NCBI RefSeq assembly: GCF_021343995.1
Contig: NZ_JAJTTE010000022.1
Location: forward strand, 1-64,000
Reading direction: 5' to 3'
Length of the DNA: 64,000 nucleotides
Source of the DNA: Pseudonocardia terrae
Lineage (GTDB): Bacteria; Actinomycetota; Actinomycetes; Mycobacteriales; Pseudonocardiaceae
This document shows, in pieces, positions 50,889 through 63,223 of this stretch. How positions within the stretch are numbered: position 1 is the first letter of the stretch; each line of letters opens with the position of its first letter. A program made the position numbers and the translations under genes. The notes under the pieces are model-generated. The model was not told where the DNA came from. It did no database searches and saw nothing but the letters and a program-made list of their open reading frames with translations.

Positions 50889-53105
50889 CTACACCTTGTC
50901 GAGGTAGGCCGCGGACTCCTCGTCCCCCACCGTCTCGGCGACGAGGGCGCGCAGCCCGGGGTGGTGGGCCAGGCCGGGGTCGGAGGCGACCAGCCGGGCC
51001 GCGGAGAGCCGCGCCGCCGAGATGACCTTCTCGTGCCGCAGCAGCGACAGCAGCTTCAGCCCCGAGCGCCGCCCGGACTGCGAGGAGCCGAGGATGTCGC
51101 CCTCGCGGCGCAGCTCCAGGTCCAGCCGGGCGAGCTCGAACCCGTCCGTGGTGGAGGCGACCGCGTCGAGCCGCTCGCGGGCCGTGGTGCCGCCCGGCAT
51201 GTCCGTGACCAGCAGGCACACCCCCGGCGCCGAGCCGCGGCCCACCCGGCCGCGCAGCTGGTGCAGCTGGGAGAGCCCGAACCGGTCCGCGTCCATGATG
51301 ATCATCCCGGTGGCGTTCGGGACGTCGACGCCCACCTCGATCACCGTGGTGGCGAGGAGCACGTCGAGCTCGCCGGCGTCGAAGGCCCGCATGACGGTGT
51401 CCTTCTCGTCGGCGGGCAGCTTGCCGTGCAGGGTCCCGATCCGCAGCCCGGCCAGCGGCCCCTCGGCCAGCTTCGGCCCGATGTCGAGCACCGCGAGCGG
51501 CGGCCGGCGCTCGCCGTCGTCTCCGTCGGCGCCGGCGTCGTCCGGGTCGTCGGCGTCCTCCGGGTCGCGGCCCTTCTTCTTGGTCGCGTACTCCCCGCCC
51601 ACCCGCGGGAACACGATGTAGCACTGGTGGCCCTCCGCGACCTCCTCGCGGATGCGCGCCCACACGCGTTCGAGCCACGAGGGCTTCTCCCCCGCCGGCA
51701 CCACGGTGGTCTTGATCGGCGAGCGCCCCTTCGGCAGCTCGGTGAGGGCCGAGACCTCCAGGTCGCCGTAGACCGTCATGGCGACGGTCCGGGGGATCGG
51801 CGTGGCCGTCATGACCAGCAGGTGCGGGGTGCGCTCGCCGCGGCCGCGCAGCGCGTCCCGCTGCTCGACGCCGAACCGGTGCTGCTCGTCGACCACCACC
51901 AGGCCGAGCTCGGCGAAGCCCACCGTGTCCTCGATGATCGCGTGCGTCCCGACGACGATCCCCGCGGCCCCGGACTGGATGTCCAGCAGCGCCTGCCGCC
52001 GCTCCGCCGTGGACATCGACCCGGTGAGCAGCGTGATCCGGGTGGCCCCGTCGGACGAGCCGAGCTCGCCCCCGTTGCCGAGCGGCCCGAGCATCGCCCG
52101 CAGCGACCGCGCGTGCTGGGTGGCCAGCACCTCCGTGGGCGCCAGCATCGCGGCCTGCCGCCCGTTGTCGACGACCTGCAGCATCGCCCGCAGCGCGACG
52201 ACGGTCTTGCCGGCGCCCACGTCGCCCTGCACGAGGCGGTTCATCGGCAACGGACGGCCGAGGTCCTCGGCGATCTCCTCGCCGACCGACGTCTGCCCGG
52301 CGGTGAGCGGGAACGGCAGGATCCGGTCGAACGCCTCGAGCAGGCCGCCCGCCTTGCGCGGCGACGGGGCCGCGGGCCGGTGCATCGCCCGCTCCCGCTG
52401 CAACGACAGCGCGAGCTGGACGCCGAACGCCTCGTCCCACACCAGCCGGCCCCGCGCAGCGTGCCGGTCCGCCTCGGACTGCGGCACGTGGATCTTGCGC
52501 AGCGCGGTGCCCAGCGGCATGAGCTCGTGCTCGTGGCGCAGGTCCTCGGGGAGCGGGTCGGTCGGGTCGTCGAGCAGGGCGAGCACCTGGCGGACGCTGC
52601 GCGCGATGGCCTGCGACCGGACGCCCTTGGTGGCCGGGTAGATCGAGATGAAGGGCCGGTCCTCGGCGTCCTCCTCCAGCTCCTCGAACTCCGGGTGGGT
52701 CAGCTGCAGCGTGGTCTGCCGGCCGCTGCGGAACACGGAGACCGTGCCGGAGAACATCAGCGTGCGCCCGACCTGGATGAACCCCTTGACCTTCTGCGCG
52801 TTGAAGAAGGTGCAGGACAGGGTGGCGCCCTTCGCGTCCCGGATCGTGCAGTTCATCAGCTGACCGCGGCGGGTGCGCATCTGCCGCGTGGTGGCCGAGG
52901 CCACCGTGGCGATCACCGTGACGTACTCGCCCACCTCGAGCCCGGCGATGTCGGTGAGCTTGCCCCGCTCGACGTACCGGCGCGGGTAGTGCCGCACCAG
53001 GTCCCCGACCGTGTGCAGCTCGAGCTTGCCGCCCAGGGCGTTCGCCGAGGCCTTCCCCACCACGTCGATGAGCGGGGTGTCGAGGTCGATCGTCGTGAGG
53101 GCCAC
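50889..53105 (-). CDS. recG: ATP-dependent DNA helicase RecG
   Basis: RecG remodels stalled replication forks and Holliday junctions. The 738 residues show the N-terminal wedge/OB part (V-G-D-L-V-R-H-Y-P-R-R-Y) and helicase motif I G-D-V-G-A-G-K-T. Motif II is D-E-Q-H, followed by M-T-A-T-P-I-P-R-T, Q-L-H-Q-L-R-G-R-V-G-R-G and the C-terminal T-D-G-F-E-L-A-R-L-D-L-E-L-R-R-E-G-D-I-L-G. A 25-residue Asp/Glu/Gly insertion (D-D-P-D-D-A-G-A-D-G-D-D) sits in the second helicase lobe. Its start shares a base with the stop of the upstream DAK2 gene, so the two are coupled. Confidence 0.96.
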   Translation of the reverse strand: MALTTIDLDTPLIDVVGKASANALGGKLELHTVGDLVRHYPRRYVERGKLTDIAGLEVGEYVTVIATVASATTRQMRTRRGQLMNCTIRDAKGATLSCTFFNAQKVKGFIQVGRTLMFSGTVSVFRSGRQTTLQLTHPEFEELEEDAEDRPFISIYPATKGVRSQAIARSVRQVLALLDDPTDPLPEDLRHEHELMPLGTALRKIHVPQSEADRHAARGRLVWDEAFGVQLALSLQRERAMHRPAAPSPRKAGGLLEAFDRILPFPLTAGQTSVGEEIAEDLGRPLPMNRLVQGDVGAGKTVVALRAMLQVVDNGRQAAMLAPTEVLATQHARSLRAMLGPLGNGGELGSSDGATRITLLTGSMSTAERRQALLDIQSGAAGIVVGTHAIIEDTVGFAELGLVVVDEQHRFGVEQRDALRGRGERTPHLLVMTATPIPRTVAMTVYGDLEVSALTELPKGRSPIKTTVVPAGEKPSWLERVWARIREEVAEGHQCYIVFPRVGGEYATKKKGRDPEDADDPDDAGADGDDGERRPPLAVLDIGPKLAEGPLAGLRIGTLHGKLPADEKDTVMRAFDAGELDVLLATTVIEVGVDVPNATGMIIMDADRFGLSQLHQLRGRVGRGSAPGVCLLVTDMPGGTTARERLDAVASTTDGFELARLDLELRREGDILGSSQSGRRSGLKLLSLLRHEKVISAARLSAARLVASDPGLAHHPGLRALVAETVGDEESAAYLDKV

Positions 53106-54670
53106 TACTCCACCCCCAGCACGAGCGGGAAGTCCGCCTGCCCGCCGCGGTAGACCACCACGTCGACCTCCGGGTGGGTGCGGCGCAGGTCCTCGGCCAG
53201 GCCGCTGCCCAGCTCCTCGGGCGCATCCGCCCCCAACAGCGCAGTGACGAGCTCACCACCCGGAGTCAGCATGCGATGAGCCAACCACAGGGCACCGACA
53301 GTCAGGTCGGGGGCGATCAGCACGACCTCGCCCTCGCTCATCCCGAGCACCTCGCCCGGCGCGCACCGTCCCACCCACGTGAGCGCCTCCGCCTCCGCCA
53401 CCAGGAGCCCGCCGGTGCGGGTCCCGGCGGCGGCCTCGGCCATGGCGACGACGTCGTCGGCGGGGTTGCGGGACAGGTCGTGCACGGCGAGGGCGGCGAG
53501 GCCCTGCGGCACCGAGGTCGTGGGCACGACGACGACCTCGCGGCCCTCGTCGCGGGCCGCGCCCGCGACCCGGGAGGCCAGGCTGAGCAGGCCGATGTCG
53601 CAGGTCATGAGGGCGACGTGGGCGGCGCCCGTGGCCTCGACGGCGTCGGTCAGCTCCTTGCCCGACACCGTGTGCCCGGGCCGCGTCTCCAGCACGTCCG
53701 CCCCCGCGGCGCGGGCGAGCTCCGCCACGCCGCGTCCCGTGGCGATCATCAGCACCGCGCGCGGACGGCGGAAGGCCGGCCGCTCGGGTTCGGGCGGGCG
53801 GTCGTCGAAGCGCATGACGGTGATCCGGTGCGGCCGGCCCGCCTCGACCCCCGCCTCGATCGCCGCCCCGACGTCCGTGCAGTGGACGTGCACGTTCCAG
53901 GTCCCGGACCCGTCGCCGACGACGACCACGGAGTCGCCGAGCGAGGTCAGCCGGGCGCGCAGGCCGGTCACCGCGTCGTCGGAGGTGCGGTCGAGCAGGT
54001 ACATGACCTCGCTGTCGTACTGCTCGGAGCCGGACTCGCGGGCCGCGGTGAGCGCCGCCCGGTCCCGGACGACGACCCGCGACCGCTCGGGCACCCGGCC
54101 CGCGCACGCCTCGACCAGGGCGTCGAGCACCACGGCGACGCCGAGCCCGCCCGCGTCGACCACCCCGGCCCGGCTCAGCTCGGCGAGTTGGCCGGTGGTG
54201 CGGGCGACGGCCGCGTGGGCGGCGTCGGCGACGGCCGCCGGGTCCCCGCCGAGCTCGGCGGCGGCCTCGGCCGCGGCGGCGATGACCGTGAGCATGGTGC
54301 CCTCGCGCGGCTCGGCGACGGCGGCGGTGGCCAGCTCGGCCGCCCGGCGCAGCGCCCCGGGCAGGTCCTCGCCGGCGCCGACGGCCTCCGCGAGCCCCCG
54401 CAGCAGCTGGGAGAGGATGGTCCCGGAGTTCCCGCGGGCGCCGCGCAGCGCGCCCTTGGCCAGTGTCGCGGCGACCTCCGCCGCCTCCGTCGAGACCGGG
54501 TCGACCGCGTCGGCGCCGGCCTGCAGGGTGAGGAGCATGTTGGTGCCGGTGTCCGCGTCGGCGACCGGGAAGACGTTGATCGCGTCGAGCTCGCCGCGGT
54601 GCCGGTCGAGCCCCGCCACGGCGGCGGCGGCCCAGCGCCGGAGCAGGGCGGCGTCGAGCGTCGGGGGCAC
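53105..54670 (-). CDS. DAK2-domain protein (FakA/YloV-like)
   Basis: A 521-residue protein with an N-terminal DAK2 (DhaL-like) domain carrying the nucleotide/metal signature [15 protein letters not shown] and [19 protein letters not shown]-terminal FakA-like domain follows ([13 protein letters not shown]). FakA in Firmicutes phosphorylates fatty acids bound to FakB; no FakB gene is nearby, so the substrate is uncertain. Actinobacterial genomes commonly place this gene between rpmB and recG, as here: divergent from rpmB, coupled to recG. Confidence 0.9.
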   Translation of the reverse strand: MPPTLDAALLRRWAAAAVAGLDRHRGELDAINVFPVADADTGTNMLLTLQAGADAVDPVSTEAAEVAATLAKGALRGARGNSGTILSQLLRGLAEAVGAGEDLPGALRRAAELATAAVAEPREGTMLTVIAAAAEAAAELGGDPAAVADAAHAAVARTTGQLAELSRAGVVDAGGLGVAVVLDALVEACAGRVPERSRVVVRDRAALTAARESGSEQYDSEVMYLLDRTSDDAVTGLRARLTSLGDSVVVVGDGSGTWNVHVHCTDVGAAIEAGVEAGRPHRITVMRFDDRPPEPERPAFRRPRAVLMIATGRGVAELARAAGADVLETRPGHTVSGKELTDAVEATGAAHVALMTCDIGLLSLASRVAGAARDEGREVVVVPTTSVPQGLAALAVHDLSRNPADDVVAMAEAAAGTRTGGLLVAEAEALTWVGRCAPGEVLGMSEGEVVLIAPDLTVGALWLAHRMLTPGGELVTALLGADAPEELGSGLAEDLRRTHPEVDVVVYRGGQADFPLVLGVE

Positions 54671-54806
54671 GTCCCCACCCTATCGAGGGGGTGTGTCGCG
54701 GTGGCCCGGTCGGGCGCGGGCGGGGGCCGGTGGGAGGTCCGGCGGACGGCCGGTTACCCTGGACGGCACGTGCCCGGGTCAACCCGGGCCTCGCAACGTT
54801 GTCTGT

Positions 54807-55586
54807 CTACCCCGAGGAGTGTCCGACGTGGCTGCCGTCTGCGACGTCTGCGGCAAGGGTCCGGGCTTCGGCATGTCCGTCTCGCACTCGCACCGCCGTA
54901 CCAACCGCCGCTGGAACCCGAACATCCAGACCGTGCGCGCGAAGGTCGACGGTGGCAACCGTCGGCGCCTGAACGTGTGCACCTCCTGCCTCAAGGCGGG
55001 CAAGGTCGCGCGCGCCTGACGGCGAGCGACCCGCGAGACGCGAACGGGGCGGTCTCCCTTCCGGGAGGCCGCCCCGTCGCCGTGCGCCGTGCGGAGCACG
55101 CCGGTGATCCGGTGGTGAGGGCGCCGATGATCTGTGGCCGGGAACGCCTCGACCGTGCGCCGGTGCGAGGGTTGGCCTCACCTCAGTCGACGTCGGCGTG
55201 AGGGAGGCGTGCGTGGGGCTGCGGCTGCCGCTCGGTGAGGTGACGGTGATCCTGGGTCCGCCCGTGGCCCGGCGCCGGTTGATGTCCGCGCTGGACGAGG
55301 ACCGGACCCGCTGTGCCGACGGGCACGAGGCCGGCGCCGTGCGTCTCACGGCCCGCGTGGCCGATCCGCTCGCGGACCGCATGGCGCGGATCGAGTTGAC
55401 CGCGACCTCGGACGAGCGGTGGCAGGCGCCGACCATCCCGCCCCGGTCCGTCCCGCCGCGGAACGAGATCTCGACGAAGGTGCCGCAGTGCGCGTGGTCG
55501 CCGCCGACCGTGATCGCCCCCGCGTGGCAGTCGGAGTTCTGGTTGTAGGAACAGGAGCCGACCGAACAGGCCTGCACCTGGGGCAT
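54807..55586 (-). CDS. DUF1540-domain protein, 3' end uncertain
   Basis: The first 55 residues fit a small Cys-rich DUF1540 protein: [30 protein letters not shown], then G-G-M-V-G-A-C-H. The four spaced Cys could bind a metal. A second Cys unit, expected right after G-A-C-H, is absent. The frame instead continues as Arg/Ser-rich sequence to a stop at 54807, antisense through rpmB, which is unlikely to be real. The gene probably ends or is frameshifted soon after 55430. A competing frame on the plus strand (55198-55548) also has coding-like third positions. Confidence 0.5.
   Translation of the reverse strand: MPQVQACSVGSCSYNQNSDCHAGAITVGGDHAHCGTFVEISFRGGTDRGGMVGACHRSSEVAVNSIRAMRSASGSATRAVRRTAPASCPSAQRVRSSSSADINRRRATGGPRITVTSPSGSRSPTHASLTPTSTEVRPTLAPAHGRGVPGHRSSAPSPPDHRRAPHGARRRGGLPEGRPPRSRLAGRSPSGARDLARLEAGGAHVQAPTVATVDLRAHGLDVRVPAAVGTAVRVRDGHAEARTLAADVADGSHVGHSSG
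54828..55019 (+). CDS. rpmB: 50S ribosomal protein L28
   Basis: A GTG at 54828 gives 63 residues, the normal L28 length: [31 protein letters not shown], then L-N-V-C-T-S-C. Two Cys pairs (C-D-V-C and C-T-S-C) make it the zinc-binding form. A GAGGAG lies about 11 bases upstream of the start. The 157 bases between it and the divergent DAK2 gene contain the promoter, possibly with the -10-like TACCCT at 54755-54760. A hairpin terminator follows at once. Confidence 0.97.
   Translation: MAAVCDVCGKGPGFGMSVSHSHRRTNRRWNPNIQTVRAKVDGGNRRRLNVCTSCLKAGKVARA
55044..55077 (+). terminator. Terminator after rpmB
   Basis: A 15-base stem, ACGGGGCGGTCTCCC and GGGAGGCCGCCCCGT with one G-U pair around a TTCC loop, begins 24 bases after the rpmB stop. 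It is the clearest intrinsic hairpin in the window but lacks a T-tract. Confidence 0.75.
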
Positions 55587-55625
55587 GTCCTGGGCAGAGT
55601 GCGATTCCGGTCACACACGGCCGCA

Positions 55626-56306
55626 CTACGGCAGGCGCCAGTCGACGGGCTCGCCGCCGATCTCCTCGAGCAGGTCGTTGGCCCGGCTGAAGGGCCGCGA
55701 GCCGAAGAAGCCGCGGTCGGCCGACATCGGGCTCGGGTGGGCGGACTCGATGATCGGGACGTCGACGAGCAGCGGCGCGAGGTTGCGCGCGTCGCGCCCC
55801 CAGAGGATCGCCACCAGCGGCTCCGCGTCCCGCTCGACCAGCGCGCGGATCGCCTGCTCGGTGACGGCCTCCCAGCCCTTGTCGCGGTGCGAGCCGGGCG
55901 AGCCGGGCTCCACGGTGAGGCACCTGTTGAGCAGGAGCACGCCCTGCTTGGTCCACGGCGTGAGGTCGCCCGACGACGGCAGCGGCAGCCCCAGGTCCTC
56001 CTGGTACTCCTTGAAAATGTTGATCAGGGAGCGGGGCAGCGGGCGGGTGTCGGCGGACACCGAGAAGGACAGCCCGACGGCGTGCCCGGGCGTCGGGTAC
56101 GGATCCTGCCCCACGATCAGCACCCGGACCTCGTCGAACGGCTGCTGGAAGGCCCGCAGCACGTTCGCGCCGGCCGGCAGGTACTTCCGGCCCGCGGCGA
56201 GCTCCGCGCGCAGGAACTCCCCCATCTCCGCCACGACGGGCGCGACGGGCTCCAGCGCCCGGGCCCACCCCTCCTCGACGACCTCGGCCAGCGGCTTGGC
56301 GGCCAT
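55626..56306 (-). CDS. ung: Uracil-DNA glycosylase
   Basis: Family 1 UDG, which removes uracil from DNA. The 226 residues contain the catalytic water-activating motif V-G-Q-D-P-Y-P, the F-S-V-S-A pocket segment, L-L-L-N-R-C-L-T-V and the minor-groove motif H-P-S-P-M-S-A. Its start codon shares a base with the stop of the upstream carbonic anhydrase gene, so translation is coupled. Confidence 0.97.
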   Translation of the reverse strand: MAAKPLAEVVEEGWARALEPVAPVVAEMGEFLRAELAAGRKYLPAGANVLRAFQQPFDEVRVLIVGQDPYPTPGHAVGLSFSVSADTRPLPRSLINIFKEYQEDLGLPLPSSGDLTPWTKQGVLLLNRCLTVEPGSPGSHRDKGWEAVTEQAIRALVERDAEPLVAILWGRDARNLAPLLVDVPIIESAHPSPMSADRGFFGSRPFSRANDLLEEIGGEPVDWRLP

Positions 56307-56830
56307 CAGACGTCCAGCCGGCGCAGCTCGGCGCGGAACCGCTTGCCCCGCTGGACGTACGAGTCCACGGCGTACCGGAACCGGTCCTCCGGCACCTCGT
56401 AGCCCTCACGTACGCGGGCGGGGATGCCGAGTGCCATGCGCCGGGGCGGGATCACGGCGTTGGGCGAGACGACCGCGCCCGCGGCCACGACCGCGCCCTC
56501 CCCGATCGTCGAGCCGTTGAGCACCACCGAGCCCGAGGAGATCAGCACCTTGTCGGCGATGTCGGCCGCCTCGATGTGCACGTTGTGCCCCACCGTGCAG
56601 TCGTTGCCGATCAGCGTGGGCTGCCGTGCCGTGGTGTGGATGATCGAGCCGTCCTGGATGCTGGTGCGCTCGCCGACCACGATGTAGCCGTCGTCGCCGC
56701 GGAGCACGGCCGTCGGCCACACCGACGCCTGGGCCCCCAGCTTCACGTTCCCGATCACGACCGCGTCCGGGTGGACGTAGGCCTCGGGATGGATGTCGGG
56801 TTCGACGTCACCGAGCGCGTAGACAGCCAC
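56306..56830 (-). CDS. Gamma-class carbonic anhydrase family protein
   Basis: A 174-residue left-handed beta-helix (hexapeptide repeat) protein. It has the pattern [35 protein letters not shown] and [10 protein letters not shown]. The three zinc-ligand His residues of the CamH/YrdA-like group (H-T, G-H and V-H) are present. Such proteins interconvert CO2 and bicarbonate or have unknown acyl-related roles. It is coupled to ung and lies nine bases downstream of mnhG. Confidence 0.9.
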   Translation of the reverse strand: MAVYALGDVEPDIHPEAYVHPDAVVIGNVKLGAQASVWPTAVLRGDDGYIVVGERTSIQDGSIIHTTARQPTLIGNDCTVGHNVHIEAADIADKVLISSGSVVLNGSTIGEGAVVAAGAVVSPNAVIPPRRMALGIPARVREGYEVPEDRFRYAVDSYVQRGKRFRAELRRLDV

Positions 56831-56839
56831 GGTCGGAGC

Positions 56840-57214
56840 CTACTTTCGCCCGGCCGGGCCGCCCTCCCGGGCCTCGTGCTCCATCCGTTCCGCCAGCTCG
56901 TCGACGACGAGGGCCCGCCGGTCGAGCGTGCCCGTGCGGTAGGCCGACCGGGCCACGATCTGCGAGATCACGGGCGCCGTGACGGCCTGGAAGAGGATCA
57001 CCAGGACCAGCGTGGCGGCGTTCTCGAAGTCCAGCCGCACCGCGGTGCCCACCAGGATCAGCAGCAGGCCGAGGGTCTGCGGCTTGGTCGCGGCCTGCAG
57101 CCGGGCCGGCAGGTCGGGCAGCCGGACCAGCCCGAGCGCGCCGAGCAGGCAGGACAGCGCGCCGAGCAGCAGGAACACGGCCGACACCACGTCGGTGACC
57201 GTCCCGCCGTTCAC
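56840..57214 (-). CDS. mnhG: Mrp Na+/H+ antiporter subunit G
   Basis: A 124-residue, three-helix MrpG protein: V-S-A-V-F-L-L-L-G-A-L-S-C-L-L-G-A-L-G-L-V-R-L-P-D, then L-G-L-L-L-I-L-V-G-T-A and Q-A-V-T-A-P-V-I-S. It is the last gene of a seven-gene mnhA-G operon read leftward and overlaps mnhF by four bases. The complex exchanges cytoplasmic Na+ for external H+ and supports pH and salt tolerance. Confidence 0.93.
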   Translation of the reverse strand: MNGGTVTDVVSAVFLLLGALSCLLGALGLVRLPDLPARLQAATKPQTLGLLLILVGTAVRLDFENAATLVLVILFQAVTAPVISQIVARSAYRTGTLDRRALVVDELAERMEHEAREGGPAGRK

Positions 57215-57477
57215 CGGTGCCGCTCCCAGCGCTCGACCAGCCGGGCCGCGGTGACCGACCCGACGAACCCGACGAGCGCGACGGCCGCCATCAGCGGGAT
57301 CGTCGACCCGTCCCGGTAGATCGCGATGTAGACCGCCGACGCGGCCACGATGAGGACCACGAACACGTCGAGCGCGGCGACCCGGTCCAGCGTGCCCGGC
57401 CCGCGCAGCACGCGCGCGACGCTGATCACCGCCGCCGCCGCGAGCATGCCGAGGACCAGCGCGAACACGATCGTCAT
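57211..57477 (-). CDS. mnhF: Mrp Na+/H+ antiporter subunit F
   Basis: The 88 residues form three helices with the MrpF signature R-V-L-R-G-P-G-T-L-D-R-V-A-A-L-D. The start ATG overlaps the mnhE stop (ATGA) and the 3' end overlaps mnhG, fixing the start. The longer frame upstream belongs to mnhE's antisense reading and is ignored. Confidence 0.93.
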   Translation of the reverse strand: MTIVFALVLGMLAAAAVISVARVLRGPGTLDRVAALDVFVVLIVAASAVYIAIYRDGSTIPLMAAVALVGFVGSVTAARLVERWERHR

Positions 57478-57968
57478 CGTCCCTCCCCCACGGTTCGCAC
57501 CATGCGTTCCTGCAGCCGTTCCATCTGCCGGCGCACCCGCGCGGCGTCGTCCGGCCGGCGCAGGCCCAGCGTGTACACGTACAGGCGGCCGCCCGCCCGG
57601 TCGATCTGCAGCACGACGGTCCCCGGGGTCAGTGCCGTGGCGGCGGCGACGAAGGTGGTGATCCGCTCCGAGTCCGTCAGCAGCGGCACGGCGACGATCC
57701 CCGCCTGCGCGCGGGGGCCGTGGCGGAGCGCCTCCCAGGCGACCTGCACCCCGGAGACGACCAGGTCGACCAGCAGGTAGCCGCCGAGCTGCAGCAGCGC
57801 CCACGGCCGGAACGGCAGCCGCGGCAGCAGCGGCAGCGGGAACAGCGCGGTCACGGCGGCGGCGACGAGGATCCCGCCGAGCACGATCTTCACCGAGATC
57901 GTGCCCCAGAGCAGGACCCACACGACCGTCAGCCAGAGGACCTGGGGCCAGCGGCGCAGCACGGTCAT
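57474..57968 (-). CDS. mnhE: Mrp Na+/H+ antiporter subunit E
   Basis: A 164-residue MrpE: two or three N-terminal helices (W-L-T-V-V-W-V-L-L-W-G-T-I-S), then V-V-L-Q-I-D-R-A-G-G-R-L-Y-V-Y-T-L and a charged C-terminal helix. T-A-L-T-P-G-T-V-V is the family hallmark. The gene follows mnhD by 28 bases; that junction contains a tandem duplication of about 20 bases (CTCATCCCAGTACCGCC), a small recent change. Confidence 0.93.
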   Translation of the reverse strand: MTVLRRWPQVLWLTVVWVLLWGTISVKIVLGGILVAAAVTALFPLPLLPRLPFRPWALLQLGGYLLVDLVVSGVQVAWEALRHGPRAQAGIVAVPLLTDSERITTFVAAATALTPGTVVLQIDRAGGRLYVYTLGLRRPDDAARVRRQMERLQERMVRTVGEGR

Positions 57969-57996
57969 CCCGACGCCCTCATCCCAGTACCGCCCC

Positions 57997-59532
57997 TCAT
58001 CCCAGTACCGCCTCCCGACCCAGGACCGCCTCGATGTAGGGCGTGCGGGCCATCAGATCGGAGCCCGCCTTCTCGGTCACCGCGGACAGCGGCCCGGCGG
58101 CGGCGGCGATCGCGACGCTCACCGCGACCAGGGCGACGGTGGCCGCGTACATGGGCCGCGAGGCCCGCGCCGTGCCGACGACCAGCTCGTCCGTCGGGTC
58201 GTCGTCGGGCAGCGGCTCCTTCTCGGTGCCCCAGAAGACCCGGACCCAGACCCGGACCATCGCGTACAGCGTGAGCAGGCTGGCGAGCACCACGAACCCG
58301 GCGACGACGGCGGTGGCCGCCCCGCCCGTGGCCCCCGCCTGCAGCAGCGCGAGCTTCGCCACGAAGCCCGACGTCGGCGGGATGCCGGCGAGGGTGAGCG
58401 CGGGGATCGCGAAGAGCACCGCCAGCATCGGCGCGCGCCGCGCGAGCCCGCCCATCGCGTCGATCGACACCGTGCCCGTCCGTCTCGTGATCAGGCCGCT
58501 GACGAGGAACAGCGTGGCCTGCACCGTGATGTGGTGGACGATGTAGAGGGCCGTGCCGGCCGCGCCCCGGGCGTCGTACACCGCGAGCCCGAACAGCATG
58601 AAGCCGATGTGGCTGACCAGCAGGAAGGACAGCAGCCGGTTCAGGTCGTCCTGGGCGAGCGCGCCGAGCGCGCCCACGACCATCGTCAGCACGGCCAGCA
58701 CGAGCAGCACCGCGGAGGGGCCGGTGCCCGGGAACACCAGCGTCTGGGTGCGCAGCAGCGCGTAGACGCCGACCTTGGTGAGCAGGCCCGCGAACAGCGC
58801 GGTGACCGGGGCGGGCGCGTTGGGGTAGCTGTCCGGCAGCCAGAAGTGCAGCGGCACCATCGCGGCCTTGATGCCGAACGTGACGATCGTGAGCATCGAC
58901 AGCAGCGTCCGCAGCCCCTCCGGCAGTGCCGCCACCCGGCCCGCGAGGTCGGCCAGGTTGACGGTGCCGGTGGCCGCGTACACCAGCGCGATCGTGGTGA
59001 GGAACAGCAGCGACGACGTCAGGCTGATGATCACGTACGTCATCCCGGAGCGGATCCGGGAGGCGTTGGTCCGCCGGGTGATCAGCACGTACGACGCGGC
59101 CAGCATGATCTCGAAGGCCACGAACAGGCTGAACAGGTCGCCGGTCAGGTAGGCCAGGGACACACCCGTCGAGAGCAGGAGGAAGATCGGGTGGAAGGTG
59201 GTGCTGGCCGTCTCCCGGCCGTAGTCGGAGATCCGCTGGCCGATCGCGTAGACCAGCACCGCGAGCGTGACCACCGTCGAGATCAGCAGCAACAGCGCGG
59301 AGAGCCGGTCCGCCACGAGCACGATCCCGACGGGCGCGGGCCAGCCGCCCAGCTCGGCGACGACGGGGCCGGTCCGGTCCGCCGCGACCAGCAGGACCGC
59401 GGCCACGACCGAGACCGCGGCGAGCACCATGAGCCCGATCAGCCGCTGGATCCGTGCCGAACGGGCGGCCAGCACCGTGAGGGCCGCGCCCAGGATGGGC
59501 AGCAGCACGGGCAGCGTGACGAGCGTGCTCAC
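57997..59532 (-). CDS. mnhD: Mrp Na+/H+ antiporter subunit D
   Basis: A 511-residue, roughly fourteen-helix protein homologous to complex I subunits NuoN/NuoM. Membrane-embedded charged residues lie in A-F-E-I-M-L-A-A-S-Y, G-I-K-A-A-M-V-P-L-H-F-W-L-P-D-S-Y and R-L-L-S-F-L-L-V-S-H-I-G. It is a proton/sodium-conducting subunit. It overlaps the mnhC stop by four bases. The C-terminus repeats R-E-A-V-L-G twice, linked to the small tandem duplication just past the stop. Confidence 0.95.
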   Translation of the reverse strand: MSTLVTLPVLLPILGAALTVLAARSARIQRLIGLMVLAAVSVVAAVLLVAADRTGPVVAELGGWPAPVGIVLVADRLSALLLLISTVVTLAVLVYAIGQRISDYGRETASTTFHPIFLLLSTGVSLAYLTGDLFSLFVAFEIMLAASYVLITRRTNASRIRSGMTYVIISLTSSLLFLTTIALVYAATGTVNLADLAGRVAALPEGLRTLLSMLTIVTFGIKAAMVPLHFWLPDSYPNAPAPVTALFAGLLTKVGVYALLRTQTLVFPGTGPSAVLLVLAVLTMVVGALGALAQDDLNRLLSFLLVSHIGFMLFGLAVYDARGAAGTALYIVHHITVQATLFLVSGLITRRTGTVSIDAMGGLARRAPMLAVLFAIPALTLAGIPPTSGFVAKLALLQAGATGGAATAVVAGFVVLASLLTLYAMVRVWVRVFWGTEKEPLPDDDPTDELVVGTARASRPMYAATVALVAVSVAIAAAAGPLSAVTEKAGSDLMARTPYIEAVLGREAVLG

Positions 59533-60011
59533 CGCGCCGCCCCGCTCCCGGAGACCTCGGCGGGCTCGTCCGTCCGGTCGGAGGCGGCCGCGGAGCCGGG
59601 ATCCTCCTCGTCGTCCGGGCCCTCGGCGTCCTCCTCCATCGAGCCCTCGGGGCGCTCCCGCTCGGCCACGCGGCGGTCCTCGACGTCGTCCTGGACCTCG
59701 TCGCGGCCGGTCAGCACCCAGCTGCGGTAGCCCAGGGCCAGCAGGTAGGTGGTGAGCGCGAAGGTGATCACGATGGCGGTCAGGGCCAGGGCCTGCGGGA
59801 GCGGGTCGGCGAACTCCTCCGGCAGGGCCGTGCCCAGCACGGGGGCGCGCGCGGGCGGGCCGCCGGCGAGCTGCAGCAGCAGGTTCGCCCCGTGCCCGAG
59901 GACCACGATGCCGATCAGGATCCGCATCAGCGACCGCTGCAGCAGCAGGTAGAAGCCCACGGAGTAGAGGACGGCCAGCACGACCGCCATCGCGACGTTG
60001 ATCGTGATCAC
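59529..60011 (-). CDS. mnhC: Mrp Na+/H+ antiporter subunit C
   Basis: A GTG at 60011 gives 160 residues. Three NuoK-like helices (G-F-Y-L-L-L-Q-R-S-L-M-R-I-L-I-G, V-L-G-H-G-A-N-L-L-L) occupy the first 110. The remaining 50 or so residues are a very acidic Glu/Asp/Ser-rich cytoplasmic tail, longer than usual for MrpC. It overlaps both mnhB and mnhD by four bases. Confidence 0.92.
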   Translation of the reverse strand: MITINVAMAVVLAVLYSVGFYLLLQRSLMRILIGIVVLGHGANLLLQLAGGPPARAPVLGTALPEEFADPLPQALALTAIVITFALTTYLLALGYRSWVLTGRDEVQDDVEDRRVAERERPEGSMEEDAEGPDDEEDPGSAAASDRTDEPAEVSGSGAAR

Positions 60012-60558
60012 GGCCCCGCCTCCTCCCCGGCCGCCTCCCGCGCGTCCCGTTCGATGCCGCTGCCCAGGGAGCGCAGCAGGTCGAGCACCACGCCGATGAT
60101 CAGCAGGTACACCCCGATGTCGATCACGAGGCTGGAGACCAGGTCGACGGTGCCGACCAGCGGGATCTCGAACGTCACCTTCGCGCTGGCCAGCACGGGT
60201 GCGCCGAAGGCCACCGGGGCGAGCGCGGACACCACGGCGACCAGCAGGCCGAGCCCCATGAGCACCGGCGGACGCACGACGAACCGGGAGCCGATCTCGG
60301 CGCCCTCCGACTCTCCGCCGGCGATGTAGCGCAGCACGAAGGCCAGTCCGGCGACCAGGCCCCCGGGGAACCCGCCCCCGGGCGCGTAGTGCCCCACGAT
60401 CAGCAGGTAGACCGAGAAGACCAGCACGGTCGGGAAGAGGAAGCGGGCGGCGGCCTCCAGCATGAGGGTGCGGTTGGAGCGCACGGGACAGGCGCCGGGC
60501 AGCGTCCACTCCCCCTCCGGCTCGTCCCACTGCGTGAACGGCACCGGTTCGCGGGTGC

Positions 60559-60562
<4 letters not shown>
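60008..60562 (-). CDS. mnhB: Mrp Na+/H+ antiporter subunit B
   Basis: A 184-residue MrpB with a hydrophilic N-terminus of about 35 residues and four helices. The signature G-H-Y-A-P-G-G-G-F-P-G-G-L-V-A-G and I-D-I-G-V-Y-L-L-I-I-G-V are present. The ATG at 60562 overlaps the mnhA stop by four bases, as does its 3' end with mnhC. Confidence 0.93.
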
Positions 60563-62982
<2,420 letters not shown>

Positions 62983-63223
62983 GGGAGCGGCCCGGCTCAG
63001 GGTGCGTCGGGTCGTTGACGAGCTTCGGACAGAGTGCGCCGGAATCCGGCGCCGACACCGATCCTACTGGTCGGCCCGGCGGGTCCCGCCGCTCAGCTGA
63101 TCACCTCGGCGAAGCAGAGGCTGCCCGGTTCGTCCCGGTACACCCCGAACGGGGCGATCGGGGCGGAGCCGGAGCTGCGGTGGGGCGCGATCGCTCCGGG
63201 CTGCCTGGTGCCCGTCTCGAGGG

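Noticed and set aside
46297..53259. A single minus-strand frame joining pyc to sequence upstream
   Set aside because: The part beyond 49674 is a recG/membrane-protein shadow; pyruvate carboxylase has its family start M-F-S-K-V-L-V-A-N-R at 49674.
55198..55548. Plus-strand frame as an independent gene
   Set aside because: It has coding-like third positions, but no recognisable family, and it runs antisense into the convincing Cys-rich part of the DUF1540 gene; noted as a possibility only.
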